From: Chloroflexota bacterium
Lineage (GTDB): Bacteria > Chloroflexota > Anaerolineae > VGOG01
Length of the DNA stretch: 64,000 bases
Direction: 5' to 3'
Assembly: GCA_030611885.1 (NCBI GenBank)
Contig: JAUWOY010000001.1
Span: 124,001 to 188,000 of the forward strand
Of the stretch, positions 35,229 to 43,418 are shown piece by piece. Each line of letters begins with the position of its first letter. The first letter of the stretch is position 1. Position numbers and translations under genes: made by a program. Under the pieces are notes generated by a model. The model made no database searches. It was not told the origin of the DNA and worked only from the letters and a program-made list of their open reading frames with translations.

Positions 35229-37388
35229 TCACTGGCTGGTGACGCTGATCGGTTTGAGCAGTAGTCTATCGGCCACGGGCTGCTCTCCATCGAAGACGGC
35301 GAAACGCTGCATGTCCGTCCGCGAATAGACCCCGATCTCCACTTGATATTGAGCCGCCGGGACATCGGAGGGCAGCGGGAAACGGTGCACCTGGGCGAAG
35401 ATGTCCCCGGCCTCCCAACCGGCGGTGGCGACGCTCAGCATGTCCTTTCCCCCCCAGACGGCGCTCTGACTGTCCAGCAGGTGGACGAAGATGGCCAGGG
35501 GCAAGGGCTCGGCGACATCCTGCAGGGCTCGCCAGTAGCTTGTTAGATGAACCCAGTCCCCTGGAGCTGGAGTGTCGTCGGCGAACTCGTAGCCCAGAAG
35601 CTCCAACCGGTGATCGAAATCCACGGGGAAGGCGACGGGATGGCGAAGGCCCTGGGGGTCGCCGGGGAGAAATTGCACCTCCGAGCTCCAAACGGCGGAG
35701 GAGCTACTCTGTAGAGCTTCGATCTTGTCCTGGAGCACCTCTTGGACTTCGAGCTCGTAAGCGGAAAAGGCCAGTTCGCCGTCGGGGAAGCGCGTTTCCT
35801 CCACCAGACGAGCATCACGGAAGAATTCCTCTCTCAGCCCTGAGTGGAGAGGGGTGGAGGCGGGGAAGATGTAAAGTGCTTTTTCGCTCCCGCCTGGGAA
35901 GACCAAACTGTAGGGGCCGTCGTACCATTTGATCTTCCGTTTCTCCTTCAGCGTGAAGTCGAAGATGAAGGGGTCCAGGTCGTGGGGGCTGGAGGAGGAC
36001 AGGCAGACGGTGTCGGCGATGTCGCTCTCGTCCAGATAGCGGGCGGCCTCGGCCAGATCGGTCTGGTAGACGAAGCGCACCTCAGGCTGCTGCGCCCAGA
36101 CGGTGAAGTAATCGTGATAAGTCCACCAGGCGTTGCCGGCCAGGAGGAGCAGCAAGGCGACGACCAGACTGTAGCGAGCCCTCTGGCCGAATCGCCCGGC
36201 GAGCCAGCGCCAGGCGGCCTCGATGGCCAGGGCGGGGAAGATGTAGACCACGGGCAGGGCACCGCTGGCCCGCAGGAAAGAGGGAGCGCAGTCGGTGATC
36301 ATGCTGGGCACCAGGGCGAGGGGCAGCCAGAGCAGCAGGAAAGCGTATCGTGGCCGCCGCCAGCGGAGCAGGGCCAGGGCCAGGCCGAGGTAGAACAGGA
36401 CGCCGCCGATAGGCTCGAAGACAGGCCGCCCCGCCAGGTTGTAGCGCCAGACGGGATCACCCCGGAAGGTGAACATCTTCAGCGTGTCCAGGGTGAACCT
36501 TATGACCTGGCTGGGATCGCCGTGGGCCAGCAGGCCCAGGGGCTGGCTGAGCTGCTGCAAGCGCACGTCGGCCTGGGGGTGGGTCCAGATGTATACACCC
36601 ATCGGGACAGAGACGAGAGCGGCGAGGGCGAAGGTGAGCAGAACGCCTTTCCAGCGTTCTCGCAGCAGGGGGCGGTTAAACAACGCCAGGTAGACTACAA
36701 AGAGGAGGAAGCTCAGGGGGATCATCCGGCCGGCGGGATAGGTATAGAGGGTTCCTCCCAGGAAGACGCCAGCCAGAGAAAAGTAGACCCACCAGCGGCG
36801 TCCGCTCTTTGGCTGTCTCAGTCCCGCCCAGAAGAAATAGGCGGCCGCCGCGGCCATAGGCGGCAGGCTGGCAGCCCGCAGTCCCACCCGGCTCGTGAAA
36901 ACCGGCCAGAAGCCGACGGCCAAGCCAGCGCTAGTCAACAGGGCGACCCGATAGCCGAAAGCCTTTCGCGCCAGCAGGTAGGTGAAGATGATGGTCGCCA
37001 GACCGCACAGCACGGCGGCCAGGCGGATGCCCAGGTAGTTGCTGCCGAACAGGGCGATGGTGCCGGCCATGAGGTAGACGAAGAGCGGCTCGTTGCCCGC
37101 GTTCGATTCAAAGTAGATGCGGTGAGCGCCTTGCAGCACCACGGAGGCATCGTGGCCGTGGAAGACCTCGTCGTGCTGGAGACCTGGCGGCGCTGCCTCC
37201 AGGCAGTAGAGTCGAAAGAAGGCTGCTGTCAGCAGGATCGCCGCCAGCAGAACCATCTCCCACCGACGCGGCGGATGGGATTCCCCAACTTGTTGGGGGC
37301 CTTCTCGTCCGAGAGCTGACGCCGTTGTGGAATCACCCCGAACAAGTTTGGGACTCCGGCGATTCGGATCGCCTACTCCAACCTCCAA
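35229..37388 (-). CDS. GT39-like (ArnT/PMT) membrane glycosyltransferase with C-terminal beta-sandwich-like domain
   Basis: PPGLQHDEVFHGHDASVVLQGAHRIYF, many hydrophobic segments; C-terminal LELLGYEFADDTPAPGDWVHLTSYWRA. ORF start is TTG; the true start may be internal. Confidence 0.8.
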   Translation of the reverse strand: MEVGVGDPNRRSPKLVRGDSTTASALGREGPQQVGESHPPRRWEMVLLAAILLTAAFFRLYCLEAAPPGLQHDEVFHGHDASVVLQGAHRIYFESNAGNEPLFVYLMAGTIALFGSNYLGIRLAAVLCGLATIIFTYLLARKAFGYRVALLTSAGLAVGFWPVFTSRVGLRAASLPPMAAAAAYFFWAGLRQPKSGRRWWVYFSLAGVFLGGTLYTYPAGRMIPLSFLLFVVYLALFNRPLLRERWKGVLLTFALAALVSVPMGVYIWTHPQADVRLQQLSQPLGLLAHGDPSQVIRFTLDTLKMFTFRGDPVWRYNLAGRPVFEPIGGVLFYLGLALALLRWRRPRYAFLLLWLPLALVPSMITDCAPSFLRASGALPVVYIFPALAIEAAWRWLAGRFGQRARYSLVVALLLLLAGNAWWTYHDYFTVWAQQPEVRFVYQTDLAEAARYLDESDIADTVCLSSSSPHDLDPFIFDFTLKEKRKIKWYDGPYSLVFPGGSEKALYIFPASTPLHSGLREEFFRDARLVEETRFPDGELAFSAYELEVQEVLQDKIEALQSSSSAVWSSEVQFLPGDPQGLRHPVAFPVDFDHRLELLGYEFADDTPAPGDWVHLTSYWRALQDVAEPLPLAIFVHLLDSQSAVWGGKDMLSVATAGWEAGDIFAQVHRFPLPSDVPAAQYQVEIGVYSRTDMQRFAVFDGEQPVADRLLLKPISVTSQ

Positions 37389-37414
37389 CCTCTAACCTCC
37401 AACCTCTAACTCCA
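37379..37414. repeat. 7-bp-period degenerate array
   Basis: aacctccaacctctaacctccaacctctaactcc. Confidence 0.85.
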
Positions 37415-38480
37415 AAATGGCCAGCAGGAACTCGGCGCATTTGACCAGGTCATCCACGGCGAGGCGTTCTTCGGTGGTGTGCACCTTCTGCATACCCGCG
37501 CTGATGTTGATGGTCGCTATGCTCCCAGCGTTGAAGACGTTGGCGTCGCTCCCCCCGCCGCTGGGCACCAGGGCTGGCGTCAGGCCCAGAGCTTTGGCTG
37601 CTGCCATCGCCCTCCGCACGATGCCATCCTCCTCGCTGAGCTTAAAGGCGGAATAGGAGCGCTTCACGTCTATCTCCACCGTAGCCCCGTGCCGCTCTGC
37701 TGCCTTCTTTAAGGCGTCGGTCATGGCCTGCACTTGGGACTCCAGCTTCTTCTCGTCACGGCTGCGGGCCTCGCCTGCCAGCTCGACCCGGTCGGGGACG
37801 ATGTTGGTCGCCGTGCCGCCCTGGATGCGCCCGACGTTGGCCGTGGTTTCCTCGTCAATCCGCCCCAGAGGCATGGCGGCGATGGCCTCGGCCGCCACCA
37901 CGATGGCGTTGATGCCCTTCTCCGGCTCGACGCCAGCGTGGGCCGTCTTGCCGTGAACGACGGCTTTGATCCTCTCCTGAGAGGGAGCGGAGACGACGAT
38001 GGCGCCGATTGGGCCTCCGCTGTCGAGGACGATGCCCTCCTGGGCGCGAAGGGTGTTCAAGTCCAGCCCCTTAGCGCCATTCAGCCCTGTTTCCTCGCTC
38101 ACCGTCAGGGCCACCTCCAGGGGCGGGTGGGACAAACCCTGCTCTACCAGCACCTGGAGAACCTCCAGGATGGCCGCCACGCCCGACTTGTCATCGCCGC
38201 CCAGGATGGTGGTACCGTCGCTGGTGATAATCCCGTTGGTGATAACGGGCTTCACCCCCCGCCCCGGCTCGACGGTGTCCATGTGGGCGCTGACGAGGAT
38301 TGGCGGCCCCTCTCCCGCCAGGCGGCCAATGACGTTGCCTGTGGTATCGCGCTCAACTGTCAGGCCCAGGCTCTTCAGCTCGGCCGTCAGATGGCGCGCT
38401 ATCTCCTCCTCGTGGCCGCTGGGGCTGTCAATCTGAACCAGCTCCAGAAAAGTTGAGACCAGTCTAGCTCGGTTGATCAT
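37392..38480 (-). CDS. M20/M42 metallopeptidase (peptidase T-like)
   Basis: SAHMDTVEPGRGVKPVI; GGDDKSGVAAILEVL; GGGSDANVFNAGSIATINISAGMQKVHTTEE. Confidence 0.9.
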   Translation of the reverse strand: MINRARLVSTFLELVQIDSPSGHEEEIARHLTAELKSLGLTVERDTTGNVIGRLAGEGPPILVSAHMDTVEPGRGVKPVITNGIITSDGTTILGGDDKSGVAAILEVLQVLVEQGLSHPPLEVALTVSEETGLNGAKGLDLNTLRAQEGIVLDSGGPIGAIVVSAPSQERIKAVVHGKTAHAGVEPEKGINAIVVAAEAIAAMPLGRIDEETTANVGRIQGGTATNIVPDRVELAGEARSRDEKKLESQVQAMTDALKKAAERHGATVEIDVKRSYSAFKLSEEDGIVRRAMAAAKALGLTPALVPSGGGSDANVFNAGSIATINISAGMQKVHTTEERLAVDDLVKCAEFLLAILELEVGG

Positions 38481-38510
38481 TTTCTGTATCCTCCTTGTTT
38501 GATTCTCTTA

Positions 38511-38670
38511 CCCGCCTTATCTCGAAGACCACGGGATTGAAAGCATCGGGGCAGGCGTGGGTAGCCACGTCTTTGTCTTCCAGCCAGGGGAACTCGGCCC
38601 CGTAGCGCATGGCGAAGACCTTGGGCAGGAAGCTGTAGAGCGCACAAACGGATTGCTTCTCACACAGCCA
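38511..38670 (-). pseudogene. 3' fragment of an uncharacterised gene
   Basis: EWLCEKQSVCALYSFLPKVFAMRYGAEFPWLEDKDVATHACPDAFNPVVFEIRRVRESNKE with no upstream extension. Confidence 0.4.
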
Positions 38671-38676
38671 TTCGTT

Positions 38677-39618
38677 TTATTCCAAATCCGCTGTTGTGTC
38701 CCCTGGCACCAGCACACGAGGCAACTCCTCTGGTTCATCCATCTCGCCGGTCATGTAGACGTAGGTGCGATCTTCCCGGTTGCTGAAAGCTGCGTGGCGG
38801 CCGTCCCTGTCCAGGGCGACTATGTTCATCTCGCCCAGGTAAGGGGCAGGCAGGGCGTGGAGGTCTTCCATGGCCTGGCGACCGGCTTCCTCCAATGATA
38901 GCCCCATCTTCAGGTAGAGCACCACGCTGCGGGCGGTGCCAGCCAGGATGGCCATCTCGCCCAGGCCGGTGCAGGCGGCCGCGCCGTAGCGGTTGTCGGC
39001 GTAGTTGCCAGCGCCGATGAGAGGCGAATCGCCCACGCGGCCCGGATACTTCCAACCCTGGCCGCTGGTGCTCACCCCGGCGCAGATGTCGCCGTCGGCG
39101 CCCTGGGCCAGGAAGTTGACCGTGCCCCCACTCCGCCGCGACTCCCTCACCCGTTTCACCCACTGGCGCAAGTCTGGCTCTCCCTCCAGATTCGCCAGCA
39201 CTGCCTCTGGCATCGCCTGGCGTAGCCGCTCTTCCCAAACCTCTCTGGCCTTCTCGGTCAATAGCTCGCCGCGTTGGAAGCCCATCTCGGCGGCGAAGCG
39301 CTCGGCGCCAGAGCCGGCCAGCAGGACGTGCGGCAGCTCCTCCATCACCTTGCGGGCGATGGAGATGGGGTGCTCATAGCCCCGTAAAGTGGCCACCGCA
39401 CCGGCGGCCAGGGTTCGCCCATCCATGATGCTGGCGTCCAGCTCCACCTGGCCCAGCAGGTTGGGAATTCCCCCGATGCCCACGGTGTCATCCTGGGGAT
39501 TGCTCTCCACCAGGCGAATGCCAGCCTCCACCGCGTCAATGGCCGAGCCGCCATTTCTCAGCACCGCCATCGCCGCCGAGATACCCACCTTGCCGTTGCT
39601 GCTGGCTACAATTATCAT
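38677..39618 (-). CDS. Isoaspartyl peptidase/L-asparaginase (N4-GlcNAc-asparaginase-like)
   Basis: NPQDDTVGIGGIPN; GDICAGVSTSGQGWKYPGRVGDSPLIGAGNYADNRYGAAACTGLGE. Confidence 0.88.
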   Translation of the reverse strand: MIIVASSNGKVGISAAMAVLRNGGSAIDAVEAGIRLVESNPQDDTVGIGGIPNLLGQVELDASIMDGRTLAAGAVATLRGYEHPISIARKVMEELPHVLLAGSGAERFAAEMGFQRGELLTEKAREVWEERLRQAMPEAVLANLEGEPDLRQWVKRVRESRRSGGTVNFLAQGADGDICAGVSTSGQGWKYPGRVGDSPLIGAGNYADNRYGAAACTGLGEMAILAGTARSVVLYLKMGLSLEEAGRQAMEDLHALPAPYLGEMNIVALDRDGRHAAFSNREDRTYVYMTGEMDEPEELPRVLVPGDTTADLE

Positions 39619-39642
39619 CTTGCTCCTCCTATCTGGAGTTAG

Positions 39643-39741
39643 AGAAACCAGGTTTTTTGCTCAAGAGTGCTTATCGGGGCATTGAGAATACGTGCAATTG
39701 TGCATGTTTTGGATGCAAAGAGTTTAAAAAACCTGGTTTCT
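39643..39741. mobile_element. 99-bp element with perfect 16-bp terminal inverted repeats
   Basis: AGAAACCAGGTTTTTT (39643-39658) / AAAAAACCTGGTTTCT (39726-39741). Confidence 0.85.
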
Positions 39742-40333
39742 GGCTGCTCCCTTCCAGTATCTCTCGCACCCCTTGCGCTGCCCTTGCCCGGTGGCTGATC
39801 TCGTTTTTGGTCTCCGGGGGCAGCTCGGCCAGGGTTTTCCCGTATTCCGCCAGATAGAAGACGGGATCGTAGCCGAAGCCGTGCTCCCCCCTGGGCTCGA
39901 AGGCGATGATTCCCTCACAGGTTCCTTCGGCGGTGTGAATCTGCCCCGCCGGCGTAGCCACGGCGATGACGCAGCGGAAGCGAGCTGTCCGCTCCTCCCA
40001 GGGCACTCCTTGCAGCTTTGCCAGGAGCAGCCGGTAGCGCTCTTCGTCGCTGGCCCCTCTTCCGGCGTAGCGGGCCGAGCGTATCCCTGGCTCGCCGCCG
40101 AGGGCATCCACCTCCAGCCCCGAATCGTCGGCCAGGGTCAAGAGGCCGCTGGCCCTGGCGTAAGCGGTGGCCTTCAGCCTGGCGTTCTCGGCGAAGCTCG
40201 CCCCCGTTTCGGCCACTTCGATGTCCAGGCCCTCCTGGGCGGGGTAAGTCAGCTCCAGCGGCAGGCCGGCCAACAGCTTCTGGTACTCTCTGACCTTGCC
40301 GGGGTTATGGGTGGCTATCAGCAGTTTCGCCAT
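39671..40333 (-). CDS. rdgB: RdgB/HAM1 non-canonical purine NTP pyrophosphatase
   Basis: [21 protein letters not shown]...[25 protein letters not shown]...[11 protein letters not shown]-terminal ~22 aa encoded by the 99-bp element. Confidence 0.92.
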   Translation of the reverse strand: MAKLLIATHNPGKVREYQKLLAGLPLELTYPAQEGLDIEVAETGASFAENARLKATAYARASGLLTLADDSGLEVDALGGEPGIRSARYAGRGASDEERYRLLLAKLQGVPWEERTARFRCVIAVATPAGQIHTAEGTCEGIIAFEPRGEHGFGYDPVFYLAEYGKTLAELPPETKNEISHRARAAQGVREILEGSSQKPGFLNSLHPKHAQLHVFSMPR

Positions 40334-40402
40334 TGGTTGACAAATCTCGCTAATCGTAGTATATTTAGCAGTGTCCAAATTATCTCCAAGGAGGAACCAA
40401 CT

Positions 40403-40837
40403 GTGTCTGTATTCAAGAGAAACAAATTCAAGCCTCCCCCGCCGGGCCAGGTGGAGACAGTGATAGGCCCCACCACCAATTTCAAAGGCACCGTCCAAAA
40501 CGACGGTGGGCTGCGCGTTGACGGCGTCTTCGAGGGATTGGTGGAGACGGGCGGCAATCTCATCGTCGGTGAGGAGGCCAAGGTAATGGCTGACGTCGTC
40601 GCCTACAACGTCTCGGTGGCGGGGTCGGTCAAAGGCAACGTCAAGGCCAACCGGGTGGAGATCCTATCCACGGGCCGCGTCTGGGGCAACATCACTGTGA
40701 AATCCTTCCTGGTTGATGAGGGAGGTTTCGTCCGTGGTGAGATCATCATGGAGGGTGCTGAATTTAAGCCTCCTATCACCAAGTCCCCCAAGCTAGCGCC
40801 AAAAACCGCCGATGTCGAAAAAGACGAGAGCGATTGA
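40403..40837 (+). CDS. Bactofilin (polymer-forming cytoskeletal protein)
   Basis: [68 protein letters not shown]. Confidence 0.93.
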   Translation: MSVFKRNKFKPPPPGQVETVIGPTTNFKGTVQNDGGLRVDGVFEGLVETGGNLIVGEEAKVMADVVAYNVSVAGSVKGNVKANRVEILSTGRVWGNITVKSFLVDEGGFVRGEIIMEGAEFKPPITKSPKLAPKTADVEKDESD

Positions 40838-40858
40838 ATCCTAAGTTGACCCCTATTT

Positions 40859-40932
40859 GCTCCTGCTGGATCGCCAGATCCAGCAGGAGGCAGCGGATCG
40901 TCAGCTCCGCTGCGAGCTTTTGTGATCTACTG
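40859..40932 (+). repeat. Two-hairpin dispersed element, copy 1
   Basis: CTCCTGCTGGATC-GCCA-GATCCAGCAGGAG then GCAGCGGA...TCCGCTGC then gagcttttgtgatctactga. Confidence 0.85.
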
Positions 40933-40962
40933 AATTCGCATAGAAGCCAATTGGCGGGCTAC

Positions 40963-41003
40963 GAGCCCAATCGAGGAGAGTCATCCTTCGATTGGGCTCT
41001 TTT
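40963..41003 (+). terminator. Terminator-like hairpin, 12-bp perfect stem plus T run
   Basis: GAGCCCAATCGA ggagagtcatcct TCGATTGGGCTC TTTT. Confidence 0.8.
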
Positions 41004-41011
41004 GGTAAGAA

Positions 41012-41086
41012 TCAGTGGATCCAAAATTGCTCTAAGGGGATTGCCAAATCCCCGCTTTGGGCCTGGATCTGGCGATCCAGGCCGAG
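41012..41086 (-). repeat. Two-hairpin dispersed element, copy 2 (inverted)
   Basis: GGCCTGGATC tggc GATCCAGGCC; GGGGATT gcca AATCCCC; reverse complement of copy 3 with few mismatches. Confidence 0.88.
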
Positions 41087-41146
41087 CAAAATTGAATCTG
41101 CCGAGAACAGCGGATCCCTTCGACAGGCTCAGGACAAGCGGCAGGA

Positions 41147-42667
41147 TCAACGGATCGAGCGACTTGGGCTGAGAAGAAATCTGTAAACTCTGCGCATCCG
41201 TGTTCTAAACCCCAGGCCCAAAGCAGCCACGTAGCCGAATCCGCCCAAATACAAGAGCAAGAAGGGCATGGCGTAATAGTTGCCTTTGGCCAGAGCCACC
41301 ATCACGGTGACCAGAGAATACAGGCTCAAAAGAGCCTCGCCTAGCGTCATCCAGTTGACGGGCAAGGCATAGCGGCTCTCGGCCCAGCGGTCGGCGCGCT
41401 CTTCGAGGCCGAACTTGGGCGTGCGCTGGAAAAGGTTGGGCCGCCCGGTCAGGGCCTCGCCAACGGCCAGGGCGTTGTTCAAAGCTATCCCTGTGCCCAG
41501 CAGAACCAGGAAGGGGAAATAGGCCAGTCGCCGACGCCAGTCGGGATAGACGTCCCACTGGGAGAGGGCGAAAAGCAGGGGCGGCCCCAGGCTGCCCAGG
41601 CCGAGATACAATAGCGGAAGACGCGTCACGCCCTGCCCAAGCAGCAAGGGCAGGGTCAGCAGCAGCAGGATCAGCATCAGGGGGTGGATCAGATAGTTGC
41701 TCAGGTGGATCAGCCCCTGCAGGCGCACGAAGGCCGGCCGTGGTGCTCTCACCAGGGTGCGCCAGTGTTTCAGGAGACACTGGATGGAGCCTTTGGCCCA
41801 GCGGAACTGTTGGCGCTTGAAGGCGTTGATCTGCGGCGGGATCTCGGCCGGGGAGACCACGTTGGGCAGATAGAGGAACTCCCAACCGGCCAACTGGGCC
41901 CGGTAGCTCAGGTCCAAATCCTCAGACAGAGTATCGCCCTGCCAGCCCCCGGCCTCCTCGATGCAGCTCTTTCGCCAGACGCCCGAAGCGCCGTTGAAGT
42001 TCATGAACAGCCCTGAGCGCTGGCGAGCCGTCTGTTCGACCACGAAGTGGCCGTCCAGGGCCAGGGCCTGGGCTCTGGTGAGGGGCGAGTAGTTGGCGTT
42101 GATGTGGCCCCAGCGGGCCTGCACCAGCCCCAGGCGAGGCTGGCCCTGAAAGCAGGGGATGATGCGCGGCAGGAAATCGGGGTTGGGCACGAAGTCGGCG
42201 TCGAATATGACGATGAACTCCCCCGTGGCCGTTTCCAGGCCCCGCTGCAGGGCCCCGGCCTTGAAGCCCGTCCGCTCAGGGCGGTGGATCAGGACGACGT
42301 CAAATCCCTGCCTCCGATAATAATCCACCCGACCTTGAGCCAGGGCCGTCGTCTCGTCAGTGGAATCGTCCAGCACCTGGATCTGGAGCCTATCCTGGGG
42401 ATAGTCCAGCCGCGTCACGGCGTCAATCAGACGTTCCACCACGTGGAGCTCGTTGTAGATGGGCAGTTGCACCGTCACGGGGGGCGCGTTCGACAGGGGG
42501 GGAGCGGGCTGGTGATCACGGCGATGGCGCAGGTAGAGCAGCACCATGATCAAAGAGTTGAGTCCGTAAGTAGCCAGGATCACCGCCGTGATCCCGTAAA
42601 CGATAGCCAAAACCGACAAGATATGCCTCCAGTGTTGCCTTCCGCACGGTTGGAAGTATACCACCAT
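41147..42667 (-). CDS. Glycosyltransferase family 2 (cellulose synthase-like)
   Basis: VTVQLPIYNELHVVERLIDAVTRLDYP...QVLDDSTDETT...IFDADFVPNPDFL...QQFRWAKGS. Confidence 0.92.
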   Translation of the reverse strand: MVVYFQPCGRQHWRHILSVLAIVYGITAVILATYGLNSLIMVLLYLRHRRDHQPAPPLSNAPPVTVQLPIYNELHVVERLIDAVTRLDYPQDRLQIQVLDDSTDETTALAQGRVDYYRRQGFDVVLIHRPERTGFKAGALQRGLETATGEFIVIFDADFVPNPDFLPRIIPCFQGQPRLGLVQARWGHINANYSPLTRAQALALDGHFVVEQTARQRSGLFMNFNGASGVWRKSCIEEAGGWQGDTLSEDLDLSYRAQLAGWEFLYLPNVVSPAEIPPQINAFKRQQFRWAKGSIQCLLKHWRTLVRAPRPAFVRLQGLIHLSNYLIHPLMLILLLLTLPLLLGQGVTRLPLLYLGLGSLGPPLLFALSQWDVYPDWRRRLAYFPFLVLLGTGIALNNALAVGEALTGRPNLFQRTPKFGLEERADRWAESRYALPVNWMTLGEALLSLYSLVTVMVALAKGNYYAMPFLLLYLGGFGYVAALGLGFRTRMRRVYRFLLSPSRSIR

Positions 42668-42691
42668 TTGGCGATTGTGACAAGCTTCTGA

Positions 42692-42720
42692 TTGCCATTC
42701 AGCCTGAAAGTTGGTATAAT
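42692..42720 (+). promoter_or_regulatory. Sigma70-like promoter
   Basis: TTGCCA, 17-bp spacer, TATAAT; ~130 nt leader before the 42853 gene. Confidence 0.65.
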
Positions 42721-42852
42721 ATAGGCTAGTGTCCTTTCACGCAACAGACCTTCTGGGGGGCATATGTCCCAATCTCTAACCGAGGCGAAAAGGGCTCGGT
42801 CGGGAGACCTTCGCCCATCACAGGGGGCCAAAGACCAAGCGAGGAGGTTTAG

Positions 42853-43353
42853 ATGAAGCTGCAAATCGGGGTTATCTTCACCCCAGGCCCAGTTGGCTCA
42901 ATAGCGCGGATGCTGGGGCTGCGGTTCAGCCATGCCTTCATCAGGTACGAGAAGCCCGAAGGCTGGTGGCTGATGGATTCCGGGCTATGGCGCATTAAAG
43001 ATCGCCCAAGCACCGGGCTCGAGAAGGCTACAGACTACGTGATCCTGGAAACCAGGGAGCCGCTGGATCCCGACACCGCCCAGAGGATCATTGATTATGC
43101 GCGGGGCAACGTCGGCAAGCCCTATAATTTCTGGGGAGTTATACGCCTGGGTTGGAGGCTTCTGCGCCAGCGCTTTGGATTACATGCCCTGGCTTATCCA
43201 TCTTACATCTGCACCGACTTCGTGGTTGACTGTTTTCACTACGGGGGCATTGACATAGTGCCGCCGGGCCAGCTCCTGGTGCTTCCCGATGAGATCGCCG
43301 CCAGCGACAAGCTGGTGGAGGTGCCGGTTGCAGACAACACTACAACGGATTGA
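42853..43353 (+). CDS. NlpC/P60- or YiiX-like permuted papain-fold protein
   Basis: RFSHAFIRYEKPEGWWLMDSG...DYARGNVGKPYNFWGVIRLGWRLL...YPSYICTDFVVDCF. Confidence 0.6.
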   Translation: MKLQIGVIFTPGPVGSIARMLGLRFSHAFIRYEKPEGWWLMDSGLWRIKDRPSTGLEKATDYVILETREPLDPDTAQRIIDYARGNVGKPYNFWGVIRLGWRLLRQRFGLHALAYPSYICTDFVVDCFHYGGIDIVPPGQLLVLPDEIAASDKLVEVPVADNTTTD

Positions 43354-43418
43354 GAAAGGAACGAGCAATTCGTTTTTTCTGAATTCGTTGTTGTGTGGCG
43401 GCGTGGGAACAAGTTCCA

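Noticed and set aside
35844-37319. 491-aa plus-strand ORF
   Set aside because: Antisense to the GT39 gene; Gln/Gly/Glu-rich low-complexity translation without domain signatures.
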